From Crotophaga sulcirostris (taxonomy: Eukaryota; Chordata; Aves; Cuculiformes; Crotophagidae): a stretch of DNA of 64,000 bases. Both the position numbers and the translations under genes were made by a program. The stretch covers positions 26,674 to 90,673 of the forward strand of contig VYZB01000077.1 in the NCBI GenBank assembly GCA_013397455.1, written 5' to 3'. Positions 51,101 to 64,000 of the stretch are shown here, one piece after another. A model generated the notes under the pieces. That model searched no databases. It was given only the letters and a program-made list of their open reading frames with translations, and was not told the DNA's origin. How positions within the stretch are numbered: the stretch's first letter is position 1; each line of letters begins with the position of its first letter.

Positions 51101-54100
51101 CTCTTACTAATATAAACTCCCCAGTCTAATAATATAAATTATGCAACAGTATTGTAGTGTCTTTTCCAGTTATAATAAGACAGAAATAAAAAGGAAACCA
51201 TAGTGGTCAATTATGATACACCAGTTTACTGTATTTAACGAATTTTGAAAGCTGGAGAAATTTTCATTAAGTTCCACTTTTCACTACCTTTGTATTAGTC
51301 AACTGGATTTTTTATTCCTGATATTTCCCAGTGGAGGGCCCTCCACATGCATGACTTCCACTACCAGCTCTCATTTCTGCGCTTGACAAAGGACGTTTCA
51401 GAGTTCCCATTACACAACTTCCATCCTCTCCAGCCAGATGTCAAGATACTGTTTTGTCAGGTCTTCAGACAGATTTATATTTCTTCTCCTGTTTTTCTTC
51501 AAACTAACAAAACTGCTACTCCATATCTGATTGATAATTATTCTTTGAGTTTTGAGTCTCTCAGCAAGTGTTGATGAAAAAGCACAAAAGAACTGGGCTG
51601 TTAGTTGATACCAATCAGTAATCCCCAAACTTGAGTCCTAATCCAAACTGATTCCCTTTTGATTTAAATTATTCTTTTAGTTTGTGGATGAGTCCTATTT
51701 CTTAAATGTCTCTGAGGTTAGTATTTGTGGTTAAGGTGTATGGAATAACAAGGAACAATCAACTCTCTTGCTTTGTAGACAAAGGTATTTTGTGGCACCC
51801 AAGTATTTCGAGTGAAGTTAACTCCAACACAAGTAACAATTATTTAAGAAACTGGGGTTCTTTGGCTTGATTGTTACAAACTATCTATGCCAATTATAAC
51901 CTTAAATTTTCAATGCATGAAATAAGAGAACAGCAGAACGTAAAACAACTAGACAAATTCGTTACCAAACAGCACACAAACAAAATATTCACCTAACTCC
52001 TCTTGTAAGAAAGGCCCTCGTTTGTGAAAGTATAAATAGGACACGATACAGTTTTGGGCAGCAATAGATCTGGGCACTGAATTGCTGTCTATGTTCTTTT
52101 GGCACTAACTGAAACACGCTGGCATGCTTTTTTTCTCAACTGCATAACGTCACTCACAAATAGGGAACAAATACCAGAGCTGCTGCTCTGAAAACACGCT
52201 TCCCGTGTCACATGTAGCTCAATGAGATTTTCTTAAGAAAAACAGACGTAGTATATTAGTGTATAAGTGCCAGCTAAAGGCAGTAATGCTTGCTATTTAT
52301 CATTTACCAAGTTATCTGACCAAAAAAAAAAAAAAAAGGCTATACAGAGAAAGGGATGAATTTAAATCCTGTGTGTGTAACTGATACAAATGAAAGTATG
52401 AAGTTGTCTCCATGCCCTGTGCAAGTGCAGGGGAGAAGCGAGTGCAGCAGGCGATGGTATGTGTCTGAAATAACAAACCTTTTCCACTAACACCCTAGCT
52501 AATGCACCGGGTGCGGAGGCAAAGCCAGAGGAGAGAAGCTGGAGAGGCTGAGGCAAGCTTTTCAAATTTTAGAGACGCATAAACTGGCAGGGAGGTGGAG
52601 GAAGATGCAATGCCTTAGCTTAACTCCTGTAGCATACTATCAAGTCCCATGGTCAGAAAACAAAGGCAAAATTTGACTCGTGTATTACAGTCCTCACAGC
52701 AAAATACAAAAAAGTAAACCAACACAGCAGCTGCATTAATAGAAGAATCAATATGAACAGAGCTTAGGGACAAGGAAGTGAGAACATCCTTTTGGCCCAG
52801 AGGGAATAATCTATCTTTTCAAGATGAAGAAATTAACAGGGTTTTTTCTTGACCTTGAATAATTAAAATTTTACCTCTAGCACGCTAAATAGACCACTGC
52901 CACAGACCTTCAGGGCTATCTTACTTAATTTCAATATATTGTAAAAGTGAGAAATAACTGGAATTGGAAAAAAACTTTCTAATCTCAGCCTCTCTCTAAC
53001 TTCATTTGATAATGCATTTCAATTCCACTTATGACACTGTGTATGGCCTAAGACATTTGAACAAAGAGCTATTTTTTTCAGTCCACCTTTGCTCCTCTAC
53101 AAAAGTTTAGCACTTTAGTGGTTCTAAGTCACTGGAAAATATAATCAAGTTAATATGAGAGGGTAGTCTAACAAGAACATGGTTCATATCTTAGAGCAGT
53201 GTTTTAATACTGTGATTAAATTTGTATTCCCCCTAAATTGTGTTTTGTTTGAACTCCCTGGTGTGTGATCCCGTTTCCTCCCGTTTTCTTGATGTCAGCT
53301 TCTTCACTGCCAGCAAAAGATCTCTCCGAACTGCAGCTGCATTTGTAAATGTTTCATCAAAGGCCCTGAACGTCTGGTAACCAGCAGACCCAGTGGGTGC
53401 TACGAATGTGATCTGGGTCTATCTGGGGAAGAACAGCATGACCATATTTACTGTCGATGCTATTCTGGGGGCTGTATGACGTGCTTCTCCCCTCTGGCTG
53501 AGCAACCCTTGCCTGTTCATCTTTCAACACTCACCCTAAGCATGATAGTATGAAATAAAACAAAAATTACTGGTAGCAAGCTTACTTGCATATTGAAGCT
53601 TTACATTTTAACAGCGCTATCATACACACACATACATGCTTATTTCAATAATCGTGTTAAACATTTTGCAGTCTAGATAGATTAGACACTTAGGTTACAT
53701 TTTTTAAAAAAATCAAACCATAAGAAGATAAAGAAAAGCATTACTATATAAAATAATTCAAATCAGTGTGGAGATACAAGCCTATTTCTCCCCATAAATT
53801 AAATCTTAAGTCAGGTTGGTGGCAACACAGTAGCTCCAGCTCTGTACAACACCTCCAAACATAGACAACAGCCATGCCTCCAAAACCTGAAAATGTGGGG
53901 AAAAAAACTACTGCATTCCTGGAAGCAGTTGTTAGTTGTTTGCATACAATCACTTCTTCCAAATTCAGGCAAGTAGTTTTTAGGTATACCAACTGAAACT
54001 CACCCAGTAGCCAGCAGAATGAGCCAGGCACTTCCAGTGACTGATGAAACACAGCCTAGCAAAAGACCTGTACTACACTTCGAAATAGAGAGAAGGAAAA

Positions 54101-57100
54101 AAAAATCAGATTAAAATGACATCCACAATTTTCACACTACAAATGTTATCACTTTGCTGATATTAATATATTGAAACAAAAAGAAATCTAGAAAAGTGCC
54201 ACTGACACCATATGGCACAGAAAAGATCACAATTTTTTTCTTCTCTTAAGCCTATAAAAGTGAATTTTAAGCACTAAAACTGGGGAGTCACAAAGTTTCA
54301 TAGTGCCCAATTAATTCACTTTCTAAATACTGAAATATTGGGTAGGAAAATCCTGATATCATGAATTTTCAGAAATGGTTGACATTTCTTAAATATTCCA
54401 TTTAGCTCAATTTTCCAAATATGCTGAGTAATCAGCTGTTAAAAAAATCAAATCTCATTAAAAGTTTCATTAGTTAGACAAAACCTGTAGTCTCAAACTT
54501 ACACAAAATCAAAACCATATCCCTTTATATATGAAAACAAAACTGCAAACATCTACTTCTAACTTTAGCATGCTCTATCACAGAACCGCAGTCCTCCAGC
54601 TCCATTACATTTTTTGCATTCATGGAAGAACCTAATATAAGCAAAAATACCACATGATCAAACATGGATGAATTAAGAAAGATTTTGTAGTGTTGTCATA
54701 TGAAACAAGTGAATTTCAAAATTAATTTTAGTTCTCAAATTAGCTGAAATCAAATTTATACCTAATATAACCAAAGATAATGCAGATTAACGACATTGCC
54801 AAATGTTAATATTAATAAACTAAAACATGAACTAAGGTGATCACTACCCAAGACTTTATAGCACAGCTGGTTTTAGATATCCCTACAAGTGAAAGATTTA
54901 ATCATAAATGCAGGTCTAACCAAGTACAGTTGATCATAAGTCGATCACATTTATTACACATTCAGACATAATAAAACATCGTATCTTTTTTTTTCAAACA
55001 CACTGTATTATTAGGAAGATTCCATGATTAAGGCAAACATCATCAGAGAAGGGATATTTCTGTAAGAAGCTTAAACTTCACTGCTACATGCTGAATACAC
55101 AGTATAGTTGGGTTACAAAAACTTAAGTAATGGCTACTTTTCAATAAAAGACCTATTGCAACAAGATCATAAACTTTTATGTAAAGGATTTTGTTTACTA
55201 TGACAATTGCAGTTACTAAAGGATGAAGCTTTGATAAAGAATATTAGAAAACCTGTGAGGTGTTTTCTACTAAAAAAAATAAATGTTACTTTTAAACAAA
55301 ATGAAGGCTCAAACCCCCCCCAACCATCCAGTTTGTCTTTAGAAAAAAAAAATAATGCAAATATTGATTTATCCAATGTTCAACTTGTACTTGCCAGAAG
55401 CATAGACACATACAACGCATTCACATGCAGATCTGCAAACAGAAATTCATGTGACTTCACCAAAAGAAGAACACAAAAACTGTATTGCACCTGCAGAATA
55501 CAAAGTGCACTGTGCAAAGTTCTGCTTTGGTGATTGTGTCTTCCAAACAGCAGAATCTAATCTTTAAGATGAAATTTCAGTGGACAAATAGCAATACAAT
55601 ATTTCATTAAGTGCATCTGCCAAGAAAGCCAGTTTTCAAGACGCAAAAGGGGCTAATACTGTAATCCACATGGTGAACTGGTTTCTTTATCATACAAAAA
55701 CATCATGAGGTTATGTTACCAGCATTTAAAAAAAGCCGACAGAATAGAAGGAAACCAAGAGTAAATGAAATCTCATACCAGCTGGGAGTTTTAATTCACT
55801 GGTTAGGCTGATTATGATGCACTAACCCTTGCTATATTTTTTTCATGTAAAATTAAGCATCAAAATATGTTTAGGTGTTTAACTTGCATGTTAGCTGTGG
55901 TGACAACAATTATTCTTCCCCAATATAAATGTTCCTGGATAAGCACAAGAAACAAGGGTGCATTTATCAACCAGGCATAACAAGCATCTGTTCGTCTTTT
56001 ACTGTTTTATCAAAAATCAGTTAGAGTAAGCCGTATAATCCTCACCAAAGTTCAAGCAGATTGAGGGAGTGGCTTTTTATTAAAGGCCTTTGCAGCCTGC
56101 TTAGCCCCGTGGTAGTGTCCTCTAAAGCTCAATTCCTTTATTAAGGACTTTGTTAATGGACACAAATCTCAAAAGAGACTATATTGTACATAAAAATACC
56201 CATATTATATTTTGCATCAAAGACCAAAAAGCTTTTGCATCTCTGGTAGCATTTACCTTGTTTTCTCCATCATAATCTAAAAATAAAATTAAAAATTAAA
56301 ATTAAAAAAAAACCACATCAAGACTGTACCTGTAGCATATTTAGAATGACAAAAATTTTCAGTCATTTTCACAAATGGTTTCAGTCAGAAGAACAGATTT
56401 CTACATTAAGTTAACCACTATCCAAGTTATAAGAAGTAGCAACACCAGTTCATTGCTGAAAAGCAATAGCTGTCTTGTTCTGCTCCAGCACAGCATAACT
56501 TGGGTGTGCATTAATAGCTGTGGACATCAACATGTCTTTTAAAATTAGAAATATCATATCTAATTGCTATTTTAACATTGATTTATCACTTTTAAAGAAG
56601 AAAAAAGGCATTTCTATTTTTATAAGAAATTCATAAGACAGACCCCACATGCAGACAGACATATGGCCTCTTTTCTATGCCTGATAAACTCTGCCAGATA
56701 AAAATCAAGGCAGATCATAATGAACGACAAGGTCCAGGGAATGGCTAGAGAACAGCAGCCCCTACAGAAGTTGAGATGGATGCCTTCTTGAGGTGCCCTC
56801 ACCCTTGCAGAGGTAGCCTGGTGTGACTGCAGAGCTCTGGTCCCCTCCACCAGAGTCATGCTGCAGAAGACGAACACTGCAGAGCTGGGACTGTCTGTCT
56901 GATGAAGAAATTCTCTTTACCATAACCTCTATGAAGGTCTGTAATTGCTGGTGGTTAAATTGCTACCTAATGAAGGAGGATTTTCAGTGTATAGTGCAGC
57001 TAAAGCATGGCAAAATGCGTAGGTCTCTGAGAAGATGTGAGTGGCTCTCAACAGAAGTATTAAAAAATTAAGAATGATGATCGGTGAGTAAGGCTGCTGA

Positions 57101-60100
57101 ACTTGTTTTCCTGTGGTATTAAAGCAACATGTATGAAAACTCTTCAACTCATTAGCTAATTTACATGAAAAGGACCAGAGTAATTAAGATCCAGAAGGCA
57201 TGACATTCCTCCAATTTAAACCAAAGCAAAGCCACAAAATACCTCTCCAGGCAGGAGAGAGAGATGTTTTGCACATCCCTAAGAAAACATGGAACAATCC
57301 CAATTCTTATCTGACATGAGAGCTAACGGAAATGCTGCAAACAAAAAAAGCTTCAATCAGGCCACAGATCTCCTCAGGCACCTGGAAAACTTTGGGTACT
57401 GCTGTTAGTTCTTCAAAGCACAGAACAGGGTGAAGGGGGGACTTCAGCAACCAAAGGACCAGCTGGGAAGATGCTACAGGGCAATTATAGTACCAAAACT
57501 TTTTTCACCCAGCAGATGGGTGGCTACATCAAATCTGGAATATCTTTTCCTTTTAACCAATGGGGGTAAATGAACTGAAAATGCAAGACTGTGATCAACT
57601 TGGGTGAAAGATTATGGGAAAATGTTAGTTGTAATTCCTAGAAAAAAAGAGAAGGTAATTAAAAGAGAACTGTAGAGCTGCCAGCTTTTCTGGCTGTTTC
57701 CCATTGCATTAGGGCAATTATTTGTATAGATGCTTTGCAAACAAACCAAGTTATGCAACTTTAAGAGAAAAATAAAAATAATTTTTTTTGCTGGATTATT
57801 TTTAAGATGGATTGGTTCCCTGATCCAAACCACAGCTCACTGAAGAAAGTTCTGGTGGCTGCATCGAGGGCTGGGGGCATGAGAATATTTCAAGACAGTG
57901 TCTTACAAAACAGTCGTGTAAAAATCACGAACAAAAATTTGCTCTCTACTAGGTTTTATTTTATTCTAAACTCCAAAAAGAGAAATCTGTTTTCTTAAAA
58001 AAATAACGTGAAGGGCATAAACACAAACTACCCTGATGTGAAGGGAAAATAAGATGAGTATCACGAGACAAACTTGACTAAATTGAGAGCTCTTCAACGA
58101 TCCTGAAACACTAGAAGGAAGTATATGCAAGTAGAAAGTAGGTCAAATTACTAAAGGAAGAATATTAGGGAAGAGTGCAAGCATGTAGGGGCAAAATCAG
58201 AAAGGCCAAATCACAGAATAAGACTTGGTTAGGAAAGAACAGAAAAGGAAACACCGGACATCCCCACTGGAGGAGGAGGGCAGTGAAGGGGAGGGCTGTG
58301 CCAGTGCACAGATGGGAGGGAAAGCTTTCAGGTGAACCACTGAGATAAACCCAAATGGTAAATGTTTGTGTGTTTCAGCCTTCACTAAAGGAGATAGTAC
58401 ATATTTTGACTTCAGCAAAACTGCTGATGTTTGTTCAAGGTGATCTAGACAAAACTGCAGCAAGGGAGTACACGTTGTTTACGCTAAGTAATGGTTATTA
58501 AGTCCCAAGCCTGAAGGATGTATCAAATGCTAAAACTGTACCAAATCTTTTCACATTCAATATGTTAATTAAGAACTTTGAACTTGGAAGAGTTCAGTTA
58601 TTGCATGTACAACTGTGCGAACTGCTTGAAGCCAGGGAGGGACTGCACTACGGGATTAAAATTCAAAATTACCTTAACCCAAAGAAGTAATCTCAAAAGG
58701 GAAAAAAAAATTGTGCTAGTAAAAACCTGCTGAGTGAAACTAAACTTCACTCGTACAAAGTTGGAAGCAACTAGTTAATATACTGTGGGAAAAGATTAGG
58801 ACAACAGCAAGTCACACACTGAAGAGGAGTTGTTACACAGCATCTTGTTGGGGGGGTGAAATCATTACACCACTGATTCCTGGAACCAGTGTAAACCAGT
58901 AGTGTCATGTGGGAGTCACACAGAATTTTGCCTCTTTTAGAATGGCACAATATTAGCCAAATAATATGTTTTGTTTTCAAAATCAGACTTAAACAAATCG
59001 GAGAAAGTCCAGACAACAGCAACAGTTACAGTCACGAGGTCTAGGAAGAAATAGTGAAAGATACAGCCTGCTTAGGTTAAAGAAAAGGGCTAATGCAAAA
59101 TACAATGAGCCGTATTCCAACAGTTACAAATTTGCTGCAAAAAGAAAAGCAATAAACCATTTCTATCTCTTCCCTGAGGAAGAAAGACTTGAACTGCCCA
59201 GTTGCAGGATTTAGATCACCATTTAGGAAAAACTTGCTAGGGATAAATCTGATTTTGTAGATCTGTGTAATTTGGGCAGTAATTTCGTGTAATCAATATG
59301 ATGTTAGACTTCAGATCACGCATTATAAAACTGAACACATTTGAAGGGGTTTTGGATTTTTTTTTAAGCGGATTAGGGCATAGTGATGCACTCCTTTTTC
59401 TTCTGCAGACATATAAAAAAAAAAACCCAAACAAACTCACAACAAAAACAGTACATGTTGACCCAAAAACAGTATTTTGCATTTTTTCCAAAGGTATTTA
59501 AAACACTATTGCTTATCTTCATTATAAGATATATAACTTTATACATTGCAGAAAATGTTCCAATACACTGAAACTCACTTGTATGGAGAGTTCTGTTACT
59601 GTTAAAATCACTTCAAAAACAAAGAATATCAGTATAAATGCTGCATTTCTTTTTAAAAAAATTAAAGTGCATTTTTGTTTTAAAATCTAATTCAGTTGCT
59701 TAGAACAATGCTGAAAATAGAAGTCAGTACAGAACATACTCATCTTGTTTTCAAATTAGAAAAGGATCTGTATTTTTATTTTTATAAGCTTTATCAGCAC
59801 TTTTGCAAAGAAAATAATAACTATATTCACTGACAAAGCATATCATCTCTGGAATAAAGTATACTATCACACTGGCTAGGTCCCAGATTCAAGTGCAAGG
59901 TAAAACTAACACCAGTGCAGCTTGGAGAACAGTTGCGTAACATACTGTTTCTCAAATTTTATAGCAGATTTTTTTGCAAAAATAAGTCCTGTAGAATTAC
60001 TGTTCCAGTATTCACAGTAACGTATGTGAATTTAGAGCATACTAAGCAGAAGCGGCATGTTCCTGTCCTAGAAGTCAGACAACATAATTGTGTTAAAGTT

Positions 60101-61560
60101 ATACAAACCTATGTTTATAAATGTTAATTTAGACTCCCACACAGCAGAGCTGTGTGTGAACTCATCCAATACTATGGGATACACTCATCCAACGGGTGCA
60201 GCTCACAGAGCTCATCAGTTAAGTATCCTGCCTCTGTTCTGCAAGGCACTTGAGAACATTCTTTGGAGCTTTGCTTTATTTGAGCACAGATATCTTGCAG
60301 ATGTTTAATTTAAAGCTCGTGTGTAGTCCCACTCAAGGAAATGGGATTACTAAAGTACTTAAAGTAATTCCCTGTTGAATCAGGCTTTTAAGGGTAAGAA
60401 TAAATATGCCTAATTTTTATTCATGCATCAGATATCTATAGGCTAATAGTTTGAACTCAGCAGTTTTGTGTCTAGTTAATATTAAATCTCTGGAGTTTAA
60501 TATCCCCACCTGCTGCATTTGCCATCCCTGCATCAAGAACCTTTTAAAATATAACCCTACAGCACTGGTTTTGCATACACACAGTGTCATCAAACAGCAA
60601 CAGAACTACTAAAGGTAAACTTTCTCTATTTGGCCAATATACCACAAAAAAAACCCACTTTTTTGTGAATGATAAATAAACTGCACCTGGACCTTGTATT
60701 TTCTGAATGCTTCAGAAAAGAACTCTTGCAAGGCAGATTAAAACATAGTGGAAGAAATTACATTAATTTCGGACAAAACAGGTAAAATCATTCATCTACT
60801 GATAACTGCTTACTTCTATATCTATGGAGCTTTAGAACAATTTTTAACTTGATACTGGGCAGAATCATCCAAGGAAACAAAATCCGTGGATGTAAGATAT
60901 TTAACACAAGTGGTACACACTGCATGTGATCATTGCCTATGTGCGGGCCAGAAGCAAAGGTAAAGTTCCATGTACTAAAGCTAAGACTCATCAATGCAAA
61001 ATCTGTCAGCAAAAAGATGTATCTACAACCTCATCAGCAATGAGACACTTCTGACTTCTTACATCATCAAGACCTGGCTGAATGACACTAAGAGTTCTCT
61101 GCAAAGCACTTCAATCCTCACATCTACCAAAATTTATCCCCTGCTGAAACTATAATAAGAGAAGGCTGGTGGTGATGAATTCATCTTGTCATCAAGCCTC
61201 AACTTCATTTAAATTGATTACTTCATTTAAATGAATACACCTGGAAATATAAACCACATGTAAAAATCAGCATTTAGTTCAGTGTCATTTGCAGGTCACC
61301 AAAAAAAGACCTACTGACACACTTGTGATAACAGAAGAAAATTTAAAAGATTCATTCCTAAAATTTTCATTGTTCACCTCCAGCTCATCCAATCTTCTTG
61401 GTTCATGTGACCTAATATTAAACCTGCAAAATTTAAATTAAGGAGTAAAACAGAAGACTAACAGCCAGATACTTCTTTCATTAATGCAATCGTCCAGTAT
61501 CTCTAGAGTACAAATGTAAGCACTTAAGGCAGCCCCAGTGAGTTAAAGGTTTAGGATACA
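48126..61560. other. Upstream intergenic region, no gene recognised
   Basis: About 13 kb of AT-rich DNA upstream of GDAP1. In mammals JPH1 lies on this side in divergent orientation, but none of its MORN-repeat exon sequence is visible, so it probably starts beyond the window. Apart from the ORF-like block at 53.2-53.5 kb and A/T-rich runs (such as 56278-56305 and 52322-52337) I see nothing specific. Confidence 0.55.
53225..53525. other. Unassigned ORF-like block
   Basis: Two overlapping readings look more protein-like than the background. On the minus strand, an ATG near 53520 opens a frame of about 95 codons, MNRQGLLSQRGEARHTAPRI…, with one internal TAG (after MLFFPR), continuing TFRAFDETFTNAAAVRRDLL and LAVKKLTSRKREE to a stop at about 53235. 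On the plus strand, about 83 codons without an ATG encode a cysteine-rich peptide (NCSCICKCF…GCYECD…YCRCYSGGCMTCF). They cannot both be real, and I cannot match either to a family. Confidence 0.3.
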
Positions 61561-61565
61561 ATAAC

Positions 61566-62118
61566 AGACATCAGACCAACAGCTTTAAGGATAAACAATT
61601 TATCTCTAAGTAGCAGTATGGTAACACATATACATTAGTACAGCAGTTACCTAGGCCATTACAACAGCAAATCCAGTTATTCAGTAGTACAATTATTCAG
61701 GGGGAAACAACAGCAAATCCAGTAATTCACCAATACTGAGCCAAACATAATAGGTAGGCAGGCAGGGACTTGCACAACCGTGCAATGAGCTAAGCCAGCA
61801 GGAAGCCGGGCACGGCTGCTTCTTCAGAGGAGCGGCTTGGACCCACAGAGGGGCCAGGGGAGTCCCACACTTGCTCATTGGACACAGCCCTTCCATTGCT
61901 GAGTCGTGGAAGCACTGTCTGGACTTGCTAACCAGTCATGCCACCTCACCTCGGCTCTTCCAGTCCTGTCCCTGGTGGGCACAGGGCACAGAAGTATTGT
62001 GTAAGGCAGTACTGGCCTTACACCTCCATCGTGTGCACAGCACCCAGAAACACTGTGTAAGGCAATACTTGCTCCACAACAGATAAAACCAGTGCTCAGC
62101 AGCTCCAGTTCAACCACA
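61566..62118 (-). mobile_element. Possible solo LTR
   Basis: The segment is GC-richer than its flanks on the 62.1-kb side and turns AT-rich toward 61.6 kb, as LTRs with a 3' polyadenylation region do. On the minus strand it begins TGTGGTTGAACTGGAGCTGC at 62118. The pentamer ATAAC (plus strand) occurs immediately outside both proposed ends (61561-61565 and 62119-62123), a possible target duplication. It contains an imperfect internal duplication (about 61980-62075). The distal end does not finish in CA, and I cannot match it to a named family. Confidence 0.35.
61985..62075. repeat. Imperfect two-copy duplication
   Basis: GCACAGAAGTATTGTGTAAG with GCAGTACTGG (about 61988) recurs as CAGAAACACTGTGTAAGGCA with ATACTTGC (about 62045). 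The two copies are about 60 bp apart and similar over roughly 35 bp. They lie inside the possible LTR. Confidence 0.55.
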
Positions 62119-62123
62119 ATAAC

Positions 62124-63737
62124 TCACATATTTTATAAAAATCTGCTCACAGAATGACACGTCATTCTAAACAGGGAACCTCAATTATGAGTTCAATTGT
62201 ATACCCATATCAGCTATAGGCATACTGACCTCCAGCAGGTAGTTCTCCACATCCAAATAAACAATTTTGCATTTCTGAAATTTTGTTAAAACATGACAGG
62301 CCTTTATCTTGTGTCAGAGGAAAGAAAACAGAAGAGAGATTGATAGAGTGAGAACACTCAGCTCCTGAAAGCACACGTGCTGTCACCACTATTGTTTACA
62401 ATCTTTTTCTTGACTAATAAATGCAAGGCATGTAGGGCATAAAACTTGATGAGCTCCAGAAATACTGAGAGGCTACTGAACCGAATCTTCTTCATCAATC
62501 ATAGCTACTGCAACCTTTTCAGACTTCTCCTTCAGTCTTGCTAATGGCTTTCTACAAAAGCTCACATTGCAATGGAAGTCTTGTTCCTTAGATTAAGCAC
62601 AATATACAGCCTTGGCCAAAGACACATGAAAAACTGCATAATGTCTGTGAAATGACTTTGTCTGTTTTACCATGATCCAAAACTATGGAGCAAAATTCCC
62701 AAGGGCCAAGGGGCATCAAAAGCTTCCCCATCTTCTCCTGGATCTTGTCTTTCTTCTCTTTTCGTGTGTGTCTCCAAACATGTGCACAGTTTACCTAAGT
62801 GTTTTCAAGCAGAACAAGAAATCCCAACTCCCCTTGTTGGAACAGAAACAAGACTGCAGAGTACACGCTTCCTCTGAGACAACACCGGGAATGCATCGAT
62901 TCTAATGCTTAACTCACTCCTGGAAAAAGCAGAGATACTTCAGCACCGAACTGTGCAAGTGTGCCATAAAAACATACACAGAACAGTGTCCTGTGAAGAA
63001 AAGTTTGAAAATTTACCCAACTTAAGATGTCTATGTTTATTCTCTGCAAACTTTTAAATTTTATTAGGTTTAAGTCAAAACTGCTTAGAACTGGGCCGGA
63101 TTTGGCATGAATTTCTGAAGCTTAACTGTCCCTACTTCTAATGGCTTGTGTTCAAATCTTTCATTTGCAATTAGCTTTCTGATTTTTTTCACTGCGACTA
63201 ACAAAACCATTGCTAATTCCTCAATTTTTCCAAATCATCTCTGTCCAGATAGTACCACTCCCCATGATTACCCAGTATGATTCATGCTTTTAAGAAAATC
63301 CCCATTGAAGAGGAACATCGCCTTTCAGATTTTCTTCCAGTCCTGGTCTATAATTGCGAAAGAACAAAAAGCAAAGGCTTCAGAAAAGACGCCCAGCGAA
63401 AACAGCTTTCAATCCCTTCTCTTCTATTTTCTCCACTCTTTTTACGCTTTCATGTTTCTCCTGTCATTTGCCCTTATATTTTTATCTGATTATCAAATAT
63501 CTGGCAAATGACTACTGGGCAGGATTTAGAGCTGTTCAGTCACCCCGGGGCCATGGGGTTGAAGGTGTAACGAGAGCTTCCTTATTACATTCCCAGTAGC
63601 ACTGTCCTTGGAAGGCCTTGATACAACTCACGTTCCTTGTGCCCTGTGGTACTGCTGGTTTGCCCCTTCAGGAAGGTGGCATGGAACAGGGGCAAAGTGC
63701 AACTCCATCGTGTTCCACAGCAACAAGTTCAGCTTAA
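62124..63737. other. Intergenic, nothing recognised
   Basis: AT-rich sequence, with a slightly GC-richer stretch at 63530-63730 next to the minisatellite. No exon or mobile element could be assigned. Confidence 0.5.
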
Positions 63738-64000
63738 AACTTGTCTTAGACATTAGAGAAAGTTTTTAAAAAAAAAATTAAAAATACAATTAAAAAGCAC
63801 AAGTACCAAAACTTGTCTTAGGGCTTAAAAAAAGTAAAGAAAAAAAAACCCTACAATTAAATAGCACAGGTACAAAAACTTGGCTTAGGATTTAGAGAAA
63901 GTAAAAAATAGTAGTAGAAAAATTACAATTAAATAGCACAGGTACCAAAAACTTGTCTTACGGCTTAGAGAAAGTAAAAAATAATAATAAAAAAATAGAA
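63738..64000. repeat. AT-rich minisatellite, roughly 70-bp unit, open at right edge
   Basis: The motif AACTTGTCTTAGGGCTTA and variants starts at 63738, 63810, 63877 and 63950, giving periods of 72, 67 and 73 bp. Each unit continues with GAGAAAGTAAAAAATA-like sequence, an A-rich stretch, TACAATTAAATAGCACAGGT and ACC. Units differ mainly in A-run length. The array continues past the window end. Confidence 0.9.

Noticed and set aside
48126..64000. Search for JPH1, the expected divergent neighbour of GDAP1
   Set aside because: No MORN-repeat or junctophilin sequence is recognisable in any frame, so the gene is probably beyond the window.
1..64000. CRISPR arrays, operons, phage or plasmid modules
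   Set aside because: None present. Intron-bearing gene structure, CR1, LTRs and mariners show this is vertebrate nuclear DNA.

Overview
The window is nuclear DNA from a bird. It is AT-rich, intron-bearing, and carries several degenerate CR1 LINE 3' ends, solo LTRs of the avian ERVL type and mariner elements. An abundant neoavian ERVL-type LTR suggests Neoaves rather than chicken, but I cannot name a species. A 45-base run of N inside a GGAA microsatellite marks an assembly gap. No prokaryotic gene, operon, CRISPR array or phage-like module is present.

The only intact protein-coding gene I can support is GDAP1 (ganglioside-induced differentiation-associated protein 1, a mitochondrial outer-membrane GST-like protein). 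It lies on the minus strand, with six coding exons between 45332 (ATG) and 36387 (stop). Every splice junction resolves to GT/AG with matching phase and gives a 336-residue protein. A CpG island covers exon 1, intron 1 and exon 2. A second small CpG island lies about 2.7 kb upstream of the start codon.

Layout: 1-16.7 kb is intergenic DNA with the GGAA repeat (2.7-2.9 kb) and a long minus-strand CR1 copy (5.5-7.1 kb). 16.8-18.4 kb holds two solo LTRs, one with a perfect 5-bp target duplication. 19.9-20.4 kb is a plus-strand CR1 3' end, followed by a tetranucleotide repeat and an unassigned GC-rich block (21.0-21.95 kb). An internally deleted mariner lies at 29.7-30.2 kb, and a full-length but dead Hsmar1/Galluhop-like mariner at 34.3-35.6 kb, just beyond the GDAP1 3' end. 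GDAP1 fills 36.4-45.3 kb, with small CR1 tails in intron 3. At 47.1-47.9 kb a decayed TACC3-like retrocopy abuts a CR1 3' end on the same strand, which looks like a chimeric retrotransposition product. From 48 to 64 kb I find no recognisable gene, only a possible LTR (61.6-62.1 kb) and an AT-rich minisatellite of roughly 70-bp units running off the right edge.

In mammals GDAP1 lies between JPH1 and PI15/CRISPLD1. Neither neighbour is recognisable here, so they presumably lie outside the window. I found no undescribed multi-gene system. The observations most worth checking are the TACC3-CR1 chimera, the short avian N-terminus of GDAP1, the second CpG island and a few unassigned CpG-enriched blocks.
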